64,000 bases of DNA from Epiperipatus broadwayi (lineage: Eukaryota > Onychophora > Udeonychophora > Euonychophora > Peripatidae). The position numbers and the translations under genes were made by a program. Where the stretch lies: NCBI GenBank assembly GCA_028023455.1, contig JAQFVV010000012.1, positions 16,132,364 to 16,196,363 on the forward strand. Reading direction: 5' to 3'. Each line of letters begins with the position of its first letter. The stretch's first letter is position 1. Below the pieces are notes generated by a model that saw nothing but the letters and a program-made list of their open reading frames with translations, searched no databases and had not been told where the DNA came from. This document shows positions 47,946 through 59,583 of the stretch, in pieces.

Positions 47946-50186
47946 CTGAAATAAAATATAATAATAATAAAATTTATAATGTTTACTGTAAAAAAGGCTT
48001 CAACTATATTAAAAACCTTATTACTTAATATTTTGTTTAAAATTTAGATTTACAAATACATTTATTAATATCTTTTTTTAATTAATGAGTTAACAAATTG
48101 TATTTTTATAATATCACAATTAAATATTGAAATAAATAAATATAATTTTTTGTTTTATAAAAGTAATACTATAAATAATAATAGCACAAAAAATTATGAA
48201 TTTACAAAATAAAAAATTATTAAAACAAGCTAATTTACTTAATCATTTAAAAATCTTAAACAAATTTAACATTTGCTTACATAAACATATAGCACAATTT
48301 TTACATTTTTTTATTATTTTTAATTAAGAACTTAATAAGTGATTAAACATGATCATTATCTCCTTTGCATTATTACAAGACTTAGCATAATTGTAAAGAG
48401 ACTGATTAGAGAATTAAAAGCTTCTCGTTCTCAGATGAATTAATCAATCTGTAATACATGAAAGGATGTAGTGGTATTATGTGAAGCACTTTAGAAAGAT
48501 TTAGATTATATGTAACATCTCTGGAACTTATGACAATAATTTTGCCTAATATGATTTGTCCAACACATTAGAAAACAACAAGGCAGATATTGATTTTTCC
48601 ACATTTTCTATAACATTTGTTGTTCTTATTATATGTTTCAAAGATGGTATTATCTGCTGATAATTTCTTGTTTATCATAAATTCTTTTAAAATAAAAGCA
48701 CTTTCTGATAGTATCGCATCTCAAATATATCCATCTTTTTGCCATCTGATCTCAGCTGAGGAATATTAGTAGAAAATTCAATTTGATCAATTGATTGAAA
48801 CTATTATTTTCCACTCAGATGCTTGAATGTCAAATGAATTCCAGACTAACTATTAATTACAAGATAAGCCTTATTTGTTTTCTTTATTTATATTTGATGT
48901 CCACTATCTCTTATATATATATTTATTAGTTTATATAAAAACGTAAAACTATTAAATAGAAATCTTGTCTTTTTTTTTTTTTTAAAAAAAAAAACTCTGC
49001 TGCCTTAAAGTAACTTAAAATATCTACATGCAGAAGAACTGATTTTTTTATTTAAATAGCATAATTTTCAACTTTTAAATAGTTAATAAAGCAAATAATT
49101 ATAATCAAAAATGGAAAAAATAAAAATTTGTCAAATCACGAATGAAAAAGAATGCTAATAGTTTTTTTAAAAAAAATAAAATATTTAATAGTAGAAAATA
49201 TAAAAGATAAATAAAACTTCTTTCCATTTTAAAGTCAATTTTATAAAAACACTGAATTATATATTTTCATTAGAATCTTGGTGACAGAAAAAAAAAATCA
49301 AGATGGATTTTTGATTAAGTAATCTTGTGATAAGTGCAGTTTTGGACTGTATTCATCAGTTGTCACCTTTACTCATTTTAAGCAATTGAAGCTCAACAGT
49401 TTAAAAAGTTCAAAGCAATGAAAAAAAATGTTCATACAATCTTTTACATTTCTTCAAGTTCTTTACTTTTATAAATATTCCCACAATATAAAACATAAGC
49501 AATATCCTATTAATTGAGGTGTAAAAACAATGGTGAGAATACCAGTACAGTTCTTACTTTCAGTGGAAATTAATGAAAATGTAATATAATAAAAAATATA
49601 AATATAGCAAACGAACTATGTATAACAATGAATAAAATCCCCAAACTTAGTTCTAAAAAATATATAAAGAATATCATTAAAAAAAAAAATCTTGTCGAGA
49701 ATCATTTAATTTGCTATGTCAAATTAAATTACTTTTAATTTAAAGGTATGATATTGAATTTAAAATAATTTTAAATTTAGTCTAAATTATTTTGTAACAT
49801 TTAAGCTGATTATTGTTTAACATGATTTGTAACAATCATATTAGTTCTCAGAAAGTTATGATAGAAGGGTTTAGAAAAAATATTGAGAATCATAATAATG
49901 ATAATGTTTTTAGTAATTTATGAAAAGCAATTTACTATACTAGAGTATTTAACATAAAAATATTATTACAGTAACTATTTTTTTTAGTGCATTAAATATA
50001 TATATATTCAAAATTAAACCACCCCTTTGAATTAGTTTGAGTTACTCTTCATTTTCAATGTAACAAAAAATTTAAAAAAAAAGTTTTCAAACAAAAAATA
50101 CATATTACTTATTTCTAGGCTGTTTTCTTGATATGAATATTATCAACTAATCAAAAAAAAAAAATTCAACATATATATAAACTTAC

Positions 50187-50255
50187 AAAATTTAAACATT
50201 GCCTTTGCCTACATTTCTGCCTAATTTTATTTGGACCACCAAATTTTCTCATATC
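50187..50255 (-). CDS. CXXC1: CXXC1/CFP1 exon: second half of the CXXC zinc finger
   Basis: This 69-bp exon, 23 codons in phase 0, reads DMRKFGGPNKIRQKC and then RQRQCLNF. It completes the CXXC domain begun in the exon at 54250-54339. KFGG is the hallmark DNA-contacting loop of CXXC domains, and the two remaining zinc-binding cysteines are present. The acceptor is TTTTAG before GAT ATG; the donor is a consensus GTAAGT. The intron that splits the domain is 3,994 bp. All CXXC landmark residues are kept, so the host gene appears functional. Confidence 0.93.
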
Positions 50256-51239
50256 CTAAAAAAAAGTTAAAACATGATAAAAATTATTAACGGTTATTAC
50301 AAATATAAAACTGAGAAATATACTGTATATTATTTAACATTTAAAAGTATGTTTACCCAATTTATATACATATCATGTAAATAGTAATTTTTGTGTTAAA
50401 ATTAAATTTTAAATTTAAATTTATGACTGTAAAAATATTAAATATAATATACATATCCTATATATATATAACAAATCAAATAAATTACTTCATAAATATA
50501 CGGACACACATACATGAAACAAAAAATTATTCAATATAAAATTTATAAATTCACATTTCTAATCAATCTAAAAATTAACCATTTCCAAATCAAGGCCTCA
50601 AACTAATATATTTTCTGACCATTACTAGATTTAGTTATTAAAAACTGGAATATCTCAAGAGTCAATTTTTCTTTAGTTAAAAAAATCATGTAATACATTT
50701 AAATACAATCTTTCACTATAATTCTGTTAGACATCAGACAGGCATATATATTATTAAAATATCAAGAAAACAAAATATAACTGATTTTCATTTGGATTTC
50801 AAAGCTGGTATAATTAAAATATTTACAAAATTCAACTTAATTTTTTTTTTTTTCTTTTCTTTTCTTACTATTGAAAACCACAATACAATAGGTAAAAATA
50901 TAGTTTAGATTAACTGCAGAAGATTCTTTGTTATATTCAATATCCATGATTTCGAAAAATTTTGTTGAAAGTTTTTTTATTTATTCCGATTTAATTGTAG
51001 TAATTAAAAGCCAACCTTTAATGATTTATAATGATAATCTGGAAATATATCACCATCAGCTGAGCATGTACATACAGTATATAATCTTATTGAGACAGGT
51101 ACATTAGTCAAATATTAATTAAACAAAATATATTTTTCAATTAAAAATATTATTATGAAAATTATTAGCAGATAAAATTCATATTAAAAACAAAAATGTA
51201 AATAAAGGTAACTAAATGATAAAACAATAATAATAATTG

Positions 51240-51870
51240 AATGATTATTATTGCTCAGGAGTTCATAAGTATGAATAGGAGAAATACTAGAACTAAAATC
51301 GATTTGAGGATCTTAAGATCCAATCTGACAATCCATCGTTGCACTAAACCACATAGAGTAAAAATAAAATGCTACTGCCTGTATTCAAACACAGATCATA
51401 AAAATAGGAAATGGATGTGGCACAACTATAACTGCTTGTAAAATGAACTCTACATAAATGTCTATATACACAATGTATATATTAAAAAAAAAATCAACTG
51501 GGTAGAATCAGTACCATCTTCAATTACACTAAGAGAGATATCTCCAAACAGGTAAATACAGTAATACTCCCAATCAAACAAATATATCAACACATCCATC
51601 CAGTCTGGCAATAAAAACTGAGTAAATATGAAATCAACTTCAATTAGAAAGTATAGTGATATTTCTATTTGGATGAACTCAATAACACTTCTGATTAAAT
51701 AAATGCAGTAATAACTTCCAATCAAACAATTATAATGACATTTTCACAAAGAATATTATAATACAACAATCATGTGACTATAGTAAATCTCCAATCAAGT
51801 AAAAACCATATTTGCAGTCAAACAATCATAATATGTTCAATCATAATATTTGAAAATTTCCAATCAAATT
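51240..51870. repeat. Degenerate tRNA-like stretch and CCAATCAAA repeats
   Basis: The minus strand at 51290-51355 reads TGGTTTAGTGCAACGATGG...GATCCTCAAATCGAT, loosely like a tRNA A box and B box. From 51540 to 51870 a degenerate motif CAGTAAT..(T)CCAATCAAACAA recurs at about 51558, 51707, 51790 and 51860. Both are weak signals. Confidence 0.3.
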
Positions 51871-51899
51871 ATTCTGAGCATTTTAAATTACATTATAAT

Positions 51900-54249
51900 A
51901 GCAATTTCTTTCTTTTTTTTTATTTAAAAAAAAAAAAAACTGATTACATTTAACTATCATAATATCAAAAATCTATTTGATAAAAATTTATTTCATTATG
52001 CTAAAAGAATGCAACACTTTCATTTTTTGTCCTGTATATATAATTCAAATGTTTTACATATATTTACCTAACAATTATTCTTTTTTTCAAACTATATAAT
52101 ACAACTTATTTCAAAATGAAAAACGTTGATATAATTTACATTAATTATAAATTGTGGGATTGCAATTTTGAATACCTGAATTAACTTTTTATATTATTAT
52201 AAAATACTACATATGACTTATTAACATTCAGATTATAATCATGTCAATGCAAGAATAGTCATATTTTAGGTTCTGAGATTTGTAATAAATTGATCATTCA
52301 TCTTAATCATAATCACAATTGTAACATAAGTAATTTCCAAATGGTTACACAGAAACTGCACGATTAAATAATAATAAAAAATATCACATTTCCCAATTTT
52401 AACTACACCACAAAAAATCAGTCTTCTAGAAAAAATTAGAATCACCTAAATCCATAAATTAAATTTTGAAAACTAAATCATAATAAAAAGAGTATTCATT
52501 TCTGTAAAATGACAGAAATCCACTGTATTTTTATAAAACTACCTTTTCAGGATATACTAAGTTAAAAATTTAACAAATTTAATTTAGTTCTGTATATTAA
52601 ATTTTATTTAAAAAATCTCCTCTTATACACTTTAATGCAATCTTTTTTTATAAAATTCATTTTTTATTTTGCTTACAGTTTTGACTGTCCTGCAGTCTAT
52701 ATGAATATATGAAGAGAAATGAAAAAAAAAAAAAAAGGAGAAGATATAAGAACAATTTAGTTCTGGAGAACAAAACTTTTCAATTTGAAAATCGCCAAAA
52801 CTAATAAAAGTTATTACTACTATTATTATAAGTATTCTTCAATGTTCTATGGATGACATGATTATTTAACATAATTTTAAATAAATCTTCAATTTTTTGA
52901 AATAGTCCAATTTCCTTTTCAGGAATGTCTGGATTTTTATACATAATTTATAAATTTTGAGTTTTACAATAATTTTCAATCATTAGCATTAAAAATGAAC
53001 AAAATATCTGTTAATTTTATTTTCTGCTCTGTATCTCTAAATATGTAATATATGAAAAGGTAAAGAAAGTTAATGTAGCATTTAGTGTCTCAGTCTTGTT
53101 TGTAAGGTGTATGTAAAAATTAAGAAAATTTGTTTATTTGATATTCTGGAATATATAAAATATAAAATAATGACCTAAAACAAAGTCATAATAGGTTTAA
53201 AGATTCAAAAGAAAACGCTTTACATACATATGAAATGTATTATTAATATTTATTTTAATCTATATTTTACTAATTACTTTTTTTTTTAATTTCATGAAAT
53301 TATAATAAAAGTAAAACAGAAATAATAACAAAAATTATGACAAAATAACATGCAGATATATTTATAATTAATATTTACTTACATACATGATTTTTTTAAA
53401 ATGAGGATCATCTGAATGAGTGAAAAGTAAATACATAAATAACAGTTTTATATTTATGAATTTTAATTATCAATGATAGTTATTTAAAAAAATGCATCTA
53501 TTTCTTTATTTTTTTCTATAAATTTTTTGATTCTCAGATTAAATCAAAAAATATTGCTAGTCCTAAATATGAAGATGCAATATTATTTCTCCAAATTTAA
53601 AAAAAAAAATTCTAATTTAAATTTGAAATAGTACAGAATTTTAATCAGACATGGTTTTTCATTAAACAATTTCAAAATTTCATGAAAGTTTATAAAAGAT
53701 AAATATCAGATTTATATATTTTTTAAAAAACTCTTTTTTAAAAAGTTGTTTATTTCTCTTCATTTTATTCTACCTTTATTACTTTTTTTTCTTTTAAATA
53801 TTAAATTAATTTTGATAAAATTGAAACTTACTTTTTACATTAAAACTTTTTATTTATCATTAAACCAATTTCATTTTGTTAATTTTTTTTTTAGAAATTA
53901 ATTATATTAATTTTGGTTAAATCATAATTTACAAAGATATATAACTGTAATAAAAAATATTGATAGATAAAATTATATATAATTAAAACAGAAGTAACTG
54001 GACTTCCCACTGAGCTATGTAAACATTAACAGGACAGAATGATCTTAATCTTAGTAACAGATAACTGATTAATGATACCAAGTTTACCATTTAATTATTT
54101 CAACAGACATCGAGCTAACATCATAACCACGACATTCATCTTTAGTAATCTATTACAAAAAACTATAGCATTTATTCTTAAGTCTCAGGAATATGCAGAA
54201 TTTAAACTTTATTTTTGTTTAATCTAAATAAAAAACTTTTGTAATTCAC
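51900..54249. other. AT-rich intron sequence, no feature seen
   Basis: Low-complexity DNA between the two CXXC half-exons. No frame, RNA or repeat family recognised. Confidence 0.5.
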
Positions 54250-54339
54250 CTTACAAAAATCGCATCTTCCACAGTCTTCTGTTCTGTAGCATGCTATACA
54301 TTCTCCACATCTTCGAGATGATTTTTTAATTTTTACTTT
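54250..54339 (-). CDS. CXXC1: CXXC1/CFP1 exon: first half of the CXXC zinc finger
   Basis: This internal exon encodes 30 residues in phase 0, beginning KVKIKKSSRRCGEC and ending TEDCGRCDFCK. It is the first half of a CXXC zinc finger: CGxCxxC, then DCGxCxxC, supplying six of the eight zinc-binding cysteines. A pyrimidine-rich acceptor (TTTTTCAG, minus strand) precedes it and a GTGAAT donor follows. In known CFP1 the domain binds unmethylated CpG DNA and recruits the SET1 H3K4 methyltransferase to CpG islands in the nucleus. The basic KVKIKKSSRR lead-in matches the basic stretch before the domain in animal CFP1. CXXC domains also occur in KDM2, MLL and DNMT1, but the later exons identify the gene as CFP1. 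The upstream PHD-finger exons are not visible between here and the right edge. Confidence 0.93.
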
Positions 54340-54599
54340 CTGAAAAATCAGAGAAAAAAAAAACTAAAAAAGCTTATAAATGATCTTTATAATGACTTTT
54401 CACAACAATACATATATAATAAAATATAGATGTACACATGATTTTATTTTATAATTTTCACTATTTTCATCTAAAAATTTAATGTAGTCATTTATTCACA
54501 CACTGTTACTATTTAAAATATTAAAAATAATAAAGCTGACATTTTTTGTTTAAATAATATATTTATTATTCTTTATATATATATAAGTGAATACAAGTA

Positions 54600-54735
54600 T
54601 AATGTATATATTGAACCTTAGATGTAATTAGAGGGGATTTGAATACATACTTTCAAGCTCCCTTCAGCTATCCATTCTATCTTATATAATGGATATACAT
54701 TACAACACACATGTGAAAGATATATATAAATAACA
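54600..54735 (-). repeat. Family A fragment without hammerhead
   Basis: The minus strand carries ACATGTGTGTTGTAATGTATA..., a TATAAGATAGAATGGATAGCTGAAGG block, GAGCTTGAAAGTATGTATTCAAATCCCCTCTAATTAC. This matches the part of family A downstream of the ribozyme, including the B-box-like end. The ribozyme half is absent. Confidence 0.6.
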
Positions 54736-56102
54736 ACAAAATACTATAAGTAATTCATATCAATACATTATAAAATACTATATCATCTATAGACAAGATA
54801 TAAATGAAATATGCCCCATCTTTATAGTTTGTCAAATGGCAATAAAGCTATCCATCAATTACTTATTAATCTTAATAGTGCAATATTATAGATGTTATGA
54901 TAAAAATATTAAGTTATTAAAATAAACTGTTTCTAAGAGGTGGTTAGATAAGTTACCAATCTAAAAAGTCATTTAAAAACCAGCCAGAAGTATGATTGTG
55001 CAGTTATCTAGCATATTCTGACATTTTAATGACAACATAATTAGATTATAGAATAGAAAGAAATGTCATCACTATCTAATTATATGGAATTAAAAAAATC
55101 ATTTGATAACTTAATATTATCAAAGTTGGGAATGTAAATTGTCAGAAAAAAAAACCAAATACCAGGTTTAATAATTTTTTTAACCAGAATTCTTCTTATA
55201 TATAAAAACAAAAACGAATCATGAATGGCTTCAAATTAATATATAACATTTTGAATTATTTAAAAATGTTATCACAAATAAAATGAAGTGATGGTCTACT
55301 TTCACTGAAAGGCAAGTATTGATGTATTAATCCAAATATTTAAATTTAACTTTATCTAATAGAAAAAGATTAAAAATAAACCTAGAAGAAAAAAAAGCTA
55401 CAAATTTTTTTTAATCTAAGAAAATATAAAAAAGATGAAAATATATTAGAAACAATTACTCTGACCAGACTAAACTATATTATAACTTATTAATATTAGG
55501 TGAGTTTTAATGTATATTTAAATGAAACTTTAATCAAACACTTAGATAATTTTAGAAATTAGGACATAATTTAACCAATAACAAACTATTATATTATATA
55601 CACAAATAGTTTTTTATATCATATGCATTAACATACTATTAAAAATAATTGTTACATAAGTACAACAAAATATAAAAATGTACATAAGATTTAAACACTA
55701 AATTGTTTTTAAAAATAAAGTTTAAAAAAAAAAACTAATTTAATTATTATCTTGAAGGATTTCACTTGCTAGCTAATACAATAATATACTAAATGAATTT
55801 ATTACAAAGCAACAAAAGCTACCACTCTATATATACTTTATTTATATTAAATCCAAGATTTTTATGGGTTACAGATATAAATGAAATATTACCTGAGTAC
55901 ATCCATGTATAATTTATTGAAAATATATATACAAATCAATGTTTTTCCTAGGATACACTGGTCATCAACTGGATAATAAATATTATAAAATAATTGTAGA
56001 CACTGTAAACACTTTTGTATAACAATAATTAATGTTCTAGTAATAGAAAATAGAAATAATAATTATGAAAAATTATTTAGATCAATTAATTTTTTAAAAA
56101 AA

Positions 56103-56468
56103 ACAACAACACTTGTAGTGTTAGCCGTAAGTTAGGCCGCTATATTATTTATATATATATATAACTAATGCTTGAAGAAGATGATCTGGATTAAAGCATG
56201 ATAACTGCCTTATGGAAAAGATTAGATGCAATAAATAAAACATAAATATTTAAAAATATAGAATATGCAATCATACAATTTGCATGTAATAAAGTACTCA
56301 CTATAATCTTTTCTTTTGTCCTTTTTTTTAAAACTTTTTATTTGACTTTAACATTATGAGATACATATAATATACTACACCGCTTGATGGCGCTGGTTTT
56401 CGACCAATGCACATCAATATACCATTTATAGCGGCCTAACTTACGGCTAACACTACAAGTGTTGTTGT
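56103..56468. mobile_element. Inverted-repeat element with perfect 42-bp arms
   Basis: ACAACAACACTTGTAGTGTT...GGCCGCTATA at 56103-56144 is perfectly complementary to 56427-56468. The inner part contains a TA microsatellite and AT-rich DNA. The right arm is also the inside neighbour of the larger inverted repeat starting at 56355, so two nested elements or a rearranged end are likely. Confidence 0.8.
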
Positions 56469-57495
56469 AGCCATAATAGGCCACTTGATGGCGATGTATT
56501 CTACGCTTTATGTAATGAAATACCATGCCCACTGTGTTGCGAAAGTATTTCTCAAGTGAGCGCAATTGACCTATCAGTATGCTATGATTTGATGATAACC
56601 GTACTTTAAATATGTGAAATTCTTAAAATATTCATTAACGAAAAATTGTGAGAAAACTTAATCGAAGTAGTAATACAAAGTAAGAATTGTCAACCCATCG
56701 CACAGGTTTTTGTACAATTTGTTACTGAACACAACTGCGAAAGATTAGTTTGAAAAGCAGACTTCGGCCGAGTTCATGCGAATATTCACATTTTCATGTG
56801 AATACGTGCGAGAATAATACAATGGTAACTGCAAATGTAAAAAATTCATTGAAGCTAAGTGAATTACCGTCTAAGTGACTTTATTTAATTTGCGCCAAAA
56901 TATTTATAACTTCTATTTTTTATTCAATAAATGTCCAAATTATTTCATGGAAAATTGTTGTTGTTATTTACATAACTGAAAAGAAAACTAAACCTGCTTT
57001 CCATCGAAAAACAAACTGTAGGTTCGAAATGTTTAAAGATTTCTTAAAAAGCATAAAAATTAAGCAATAACTTCTCGGTAGCATAAATGTTTAAAAAAAA
57101 ATCAAAGAAGTCGATAATTCAAAATCAAACCAACCCACTTCCATCATCTAAAAATAAAGAAGAACTTTTTAATAGCGTAAATGTTAAAAAATATATATAT
57201 ATCTCAAAAAAAAAGTAAAAAGACGATAATTAAAAAGCAAACCAATCCCCCTCCACCATCTTAAAATAAAGTGATTGTTTCTTAAAAATCAAACCAACCT
57301 CCTTCCATCATCTAAAAATAAAGAACTTTTCGGTAGCGAAAATGTTAAAAAAAAAACATATAAATTTTCCAAATTTGCAAAAAATTAAAAATATAAATTT
57401 ATAAAATTTAGCGTATCGTCGTCCCGTGAACATGTATATTGATGTGCACTGGCCGAAAAGCAGCACCATCAAGCAGTGGAGTGTACTATATATAC
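56355..57495. mobile_element. MITE-like element with about 60-bp imperfect inverted ends
   Basis: TACTACACCGCTTGATGGCGCTG...CATCAATATAC (56383-56422) is the imperfect reverse complement of GTATATTGATGTGCACTGGC...CATCAAGCAGTGGAGTGTA (57434-57486). The interior holds GC-richer sequence and a tandem array at 57060-57345. No transposase is seen. The CTTGATGGCG motif recurs inside at 56483. Confidence 0.7.
57060..57345. repeat. Degenerate tandem repeat array
   Basis: A unit with AATCAAACCAACC(C/T)(A/C)CTTCCATCATCTAAAAATAAAG and (GGTAGCG)TAAATGTTAAAAAA recurs at about 57122, 57236 and 57282, with related halves at 57072, 57172 and 57332. Confidence 0.75.
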
Positions 57496-57659
57496 TAGTA
57501 CCCTCAGTAAATCACAACAAAATCAAGCAGTCAAAAAAACAACAACATTATAGAGATTTTTATTACTTATTTTTATAAACTAAACAATAATAATAAACAG
57601 GTACTTTGTAAAGGAATATGACCATTCTAATTCCAAAAAAAAAAAAAAAATTAAAAAAG

Positions 57660-57975
57660 AGATAAAAAAAAACTACTTTAGAAATAAGCTTTGCAATGAT
57701 TATACAAATCAATCTGTGAACCACAAATATGTCTACATATAAAACATGCTAATCCCTTTTTCTGTTCACTTGATATTTTCTGATGTTGTCTATTCATTTA
57801 TTCAGTAACAAATTTTCCTTTCTGAAATACTTCAATACCATATCTAGTTGTATCTTTGCAATGTATTCTATTCTCTGCCTTATCCCTACAATGGAAACAA
57901 TTGACATTAATCTTCTTTAGAATGTCTTTGAGTTAATCCTTATAAAACAGATGGGATCTATCTCTTCTACAAAAA
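57660..57975 (-). mobile_element. LINE C-terminal zinc-finger remnant
   Basis: Minus-strand translation gives EYDFCRRDRSHLFY, then INVNCFHCRDKAENRIHCKD, a stop, and GLACFICRHICGSQIDLYNH. The CFxCxR.CxSxIxLYxH pattern is the zinc finger that ends many LINE-encoded proteins, preceded by the HCRDKAENRIHCKDTTRYG-like connection. Upstream reverse transcriptase is missing; frame interruptions show decay. Confidence 0.55.
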
Positions 57976-58311
57976 TCATACTCAAATTCACTATAAAATA
58001 TCTTTTTAAAAATGTTTACACTGTTCATTCATTTTATATATCTGATGAAATGAATGTGTGACTTTACAATAATGGATTCTAAAATATAACATCCAGAAAG
58101 CACAGGAACATATTGATTGATTTTATAATCTTGCCATTATATTTTTTAAATATTAAAAAGCATCTATAAATAAACTTTCCTAATGCCTTTATAGTGAGAC
58201 AAAAAAGTGCACAAGTTTCACTTTCCTGCAATAAATTAGGTAACAACAGGTCTACATACAGCTAACAATTGCAATAGTTATTTTTCGGTTATGAAATACT
58301 CTTATCTTTTA

Positions 58312-59043
58312 ATTTCAGATTTTTCTTCACTATTGATAACAATGTAATATATAATACGCTTAACGTATATAGTGAAATTAAATTCAACAATTATATTAAT
58401 ATTTCTTAAGGCTAAGCGCTTTCAGAGCTTACAACTCATATTCATAGCCTTCTAACGTAGTAATTTATGCAAATCTATGCAAGCTTATTTATATTGTCCA
58501 TCTCTTTGAAATAGAGAAGCATGTATCTCTCCTATTTATTGCCTTCAAATCTCTTGCTATATACCATGCTTCTTTAACCTTCCTTTTGATGTCATTTCTT
58601 TTAGTTGAAATTATTCTAGCATTTGCAGGTTCAAACTCATGATCAGCCTCTTTTTGGTGGTCCACAAATACTGAGCTGCCTTAGTTTCTTCTTAATACTC
58701 TTTTGTATTAGTATTTGTGCTGAGCCACTATATTGTTTATAGTGGCCCGATTCTCACCATAGTATACTGCACCACAGTTTGCCTGAGGGCATGTCAACTT
58801 TTACACCACATGTGGTGTTGATTGTGGGTCAATCTTGTCCTTAGAGTTGTTCAAAATTCTATTGGTGTTAGGAGGGGTTTGAAAACCCACTGTGAATCAT
58901 TCTGCAATTTTTTGACTAGTTTTCTTGCAATATTAGGTATGTATGGCAGACATACATGTTGTTTTTTGTTCCTGCTAGGTTTGGTTATGTTTTCATAAAA
59001 TGTTTTGATTCTTTTATTGATGGTTACTAAATCATAACCAACC
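58312..59043 (-). mobile_element. PLE family 2, inverted 3' piece
   Basis: The minus strand reads GYDLVTINKRIKTFYENITK, then CLPYIPNIARKLVKKLQN and the start of the GIY-YIG region, with a stop where the middle copy has Tyr (HVV*KLTCPQ). It ends in the conserved stem-loop (58448-58405). Its outermost 23 bp (58312-58334) are not unit end but the first bases of the next unit (AATAGTGAAGAAAAATCTGA), so its template was a tandem or circular form. Confidence 0.8.
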
Positions 59044-59583
59044 CCTCCTAACACCAATAGAATTTTGAACAACTCTAAGGACAAGATTGACCCACAATCA
59101 ATACCACATGTGGTGTACAAGTTGACATGCCCTCAGGCAAACTGTGGTGCAGTATACTATGGTGAGACTCAGGCCACTATAAACAATAGAGTGGCTCAGC
59201 ACAAATACTTATACAAAAGAGTATTAAGAAGAAACGAAGGCAGCTCAGTATTTGTGGACCACCAAAAAGAGGCTGATCATGAGTTTGAACCTGCAAATGC
59301 TAGAATAATTTCAACTGAAAGAAATGACATCAAAAGGAAGGTTAAAGAAGCATGGTATATAGCAAGAGATTTGAAGACAATAAATAGGAGAGATACATGC
59401 TTCGCTATTTCAAAGAGATGGACAATATAAATAAGCTTGCATAGATTTGCATAAATTACTACGTTAGAAGGCTATGAATATGAGTTGTAAGCTCTGAAAA
59501 CGCTTAGCCTTAAGAAATATTAATATAATTGTTGAATTTAATTTCACTATATACGTTAAGCATATTATATATTACATTGTTAT
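59044..59583 (+). CDS. PLE family 2 GIY-YIG endonuclease, truncated forward copy
   Basis: An uninterrupted frame from 59065 to 59430 reads HVVYKLTCPQANCGAVYYGE, then TQATINNRVAQHKYLYKRVL, SSVFVDHQKEADHEFEPANA and ARIISTERNDIKRKVKEAWY. VYK...VYYGE is the GIY-YIG core, the R in NNR and the later acidic residue are the expected catalytic positions, and a CPxxxC pair fits the zinc-binding feature of PLE endonucleases. This is the only copy with an intact domain; the long copy has a stop. It begins abruptly after the inverted piece and has no start codon of its own; it ends in the stem-loop at 59468-59515. Confidence 0.8.
59468..59515 (+). ncRNA. Conserved stem-loop at the PLE family 2 3' end
   Basis: AAGGCTA ... 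TAGCCTT closes a seven-pair outer stem around ATGAATATGAG TTGTAA GCTCTGAAAACG. The same structure is at 58448-58405 (inverted), 61947-61994 and, with changed but still pairing inner arms, at 925-1000. GAAAACG follows the inner stem as GAAA does in a hammerhead, but CTATGAA stands where CUGANGA is required, so it is not a canonical hammerhead. Confidence 0.55.

Noticed and set aside
58851-59120. Minus-strand frame across 58851-59120
   Set aside because: It runs across the junction of the inverted arm and the forward copy of the PLE and so is an artefact of the palindromic layout.
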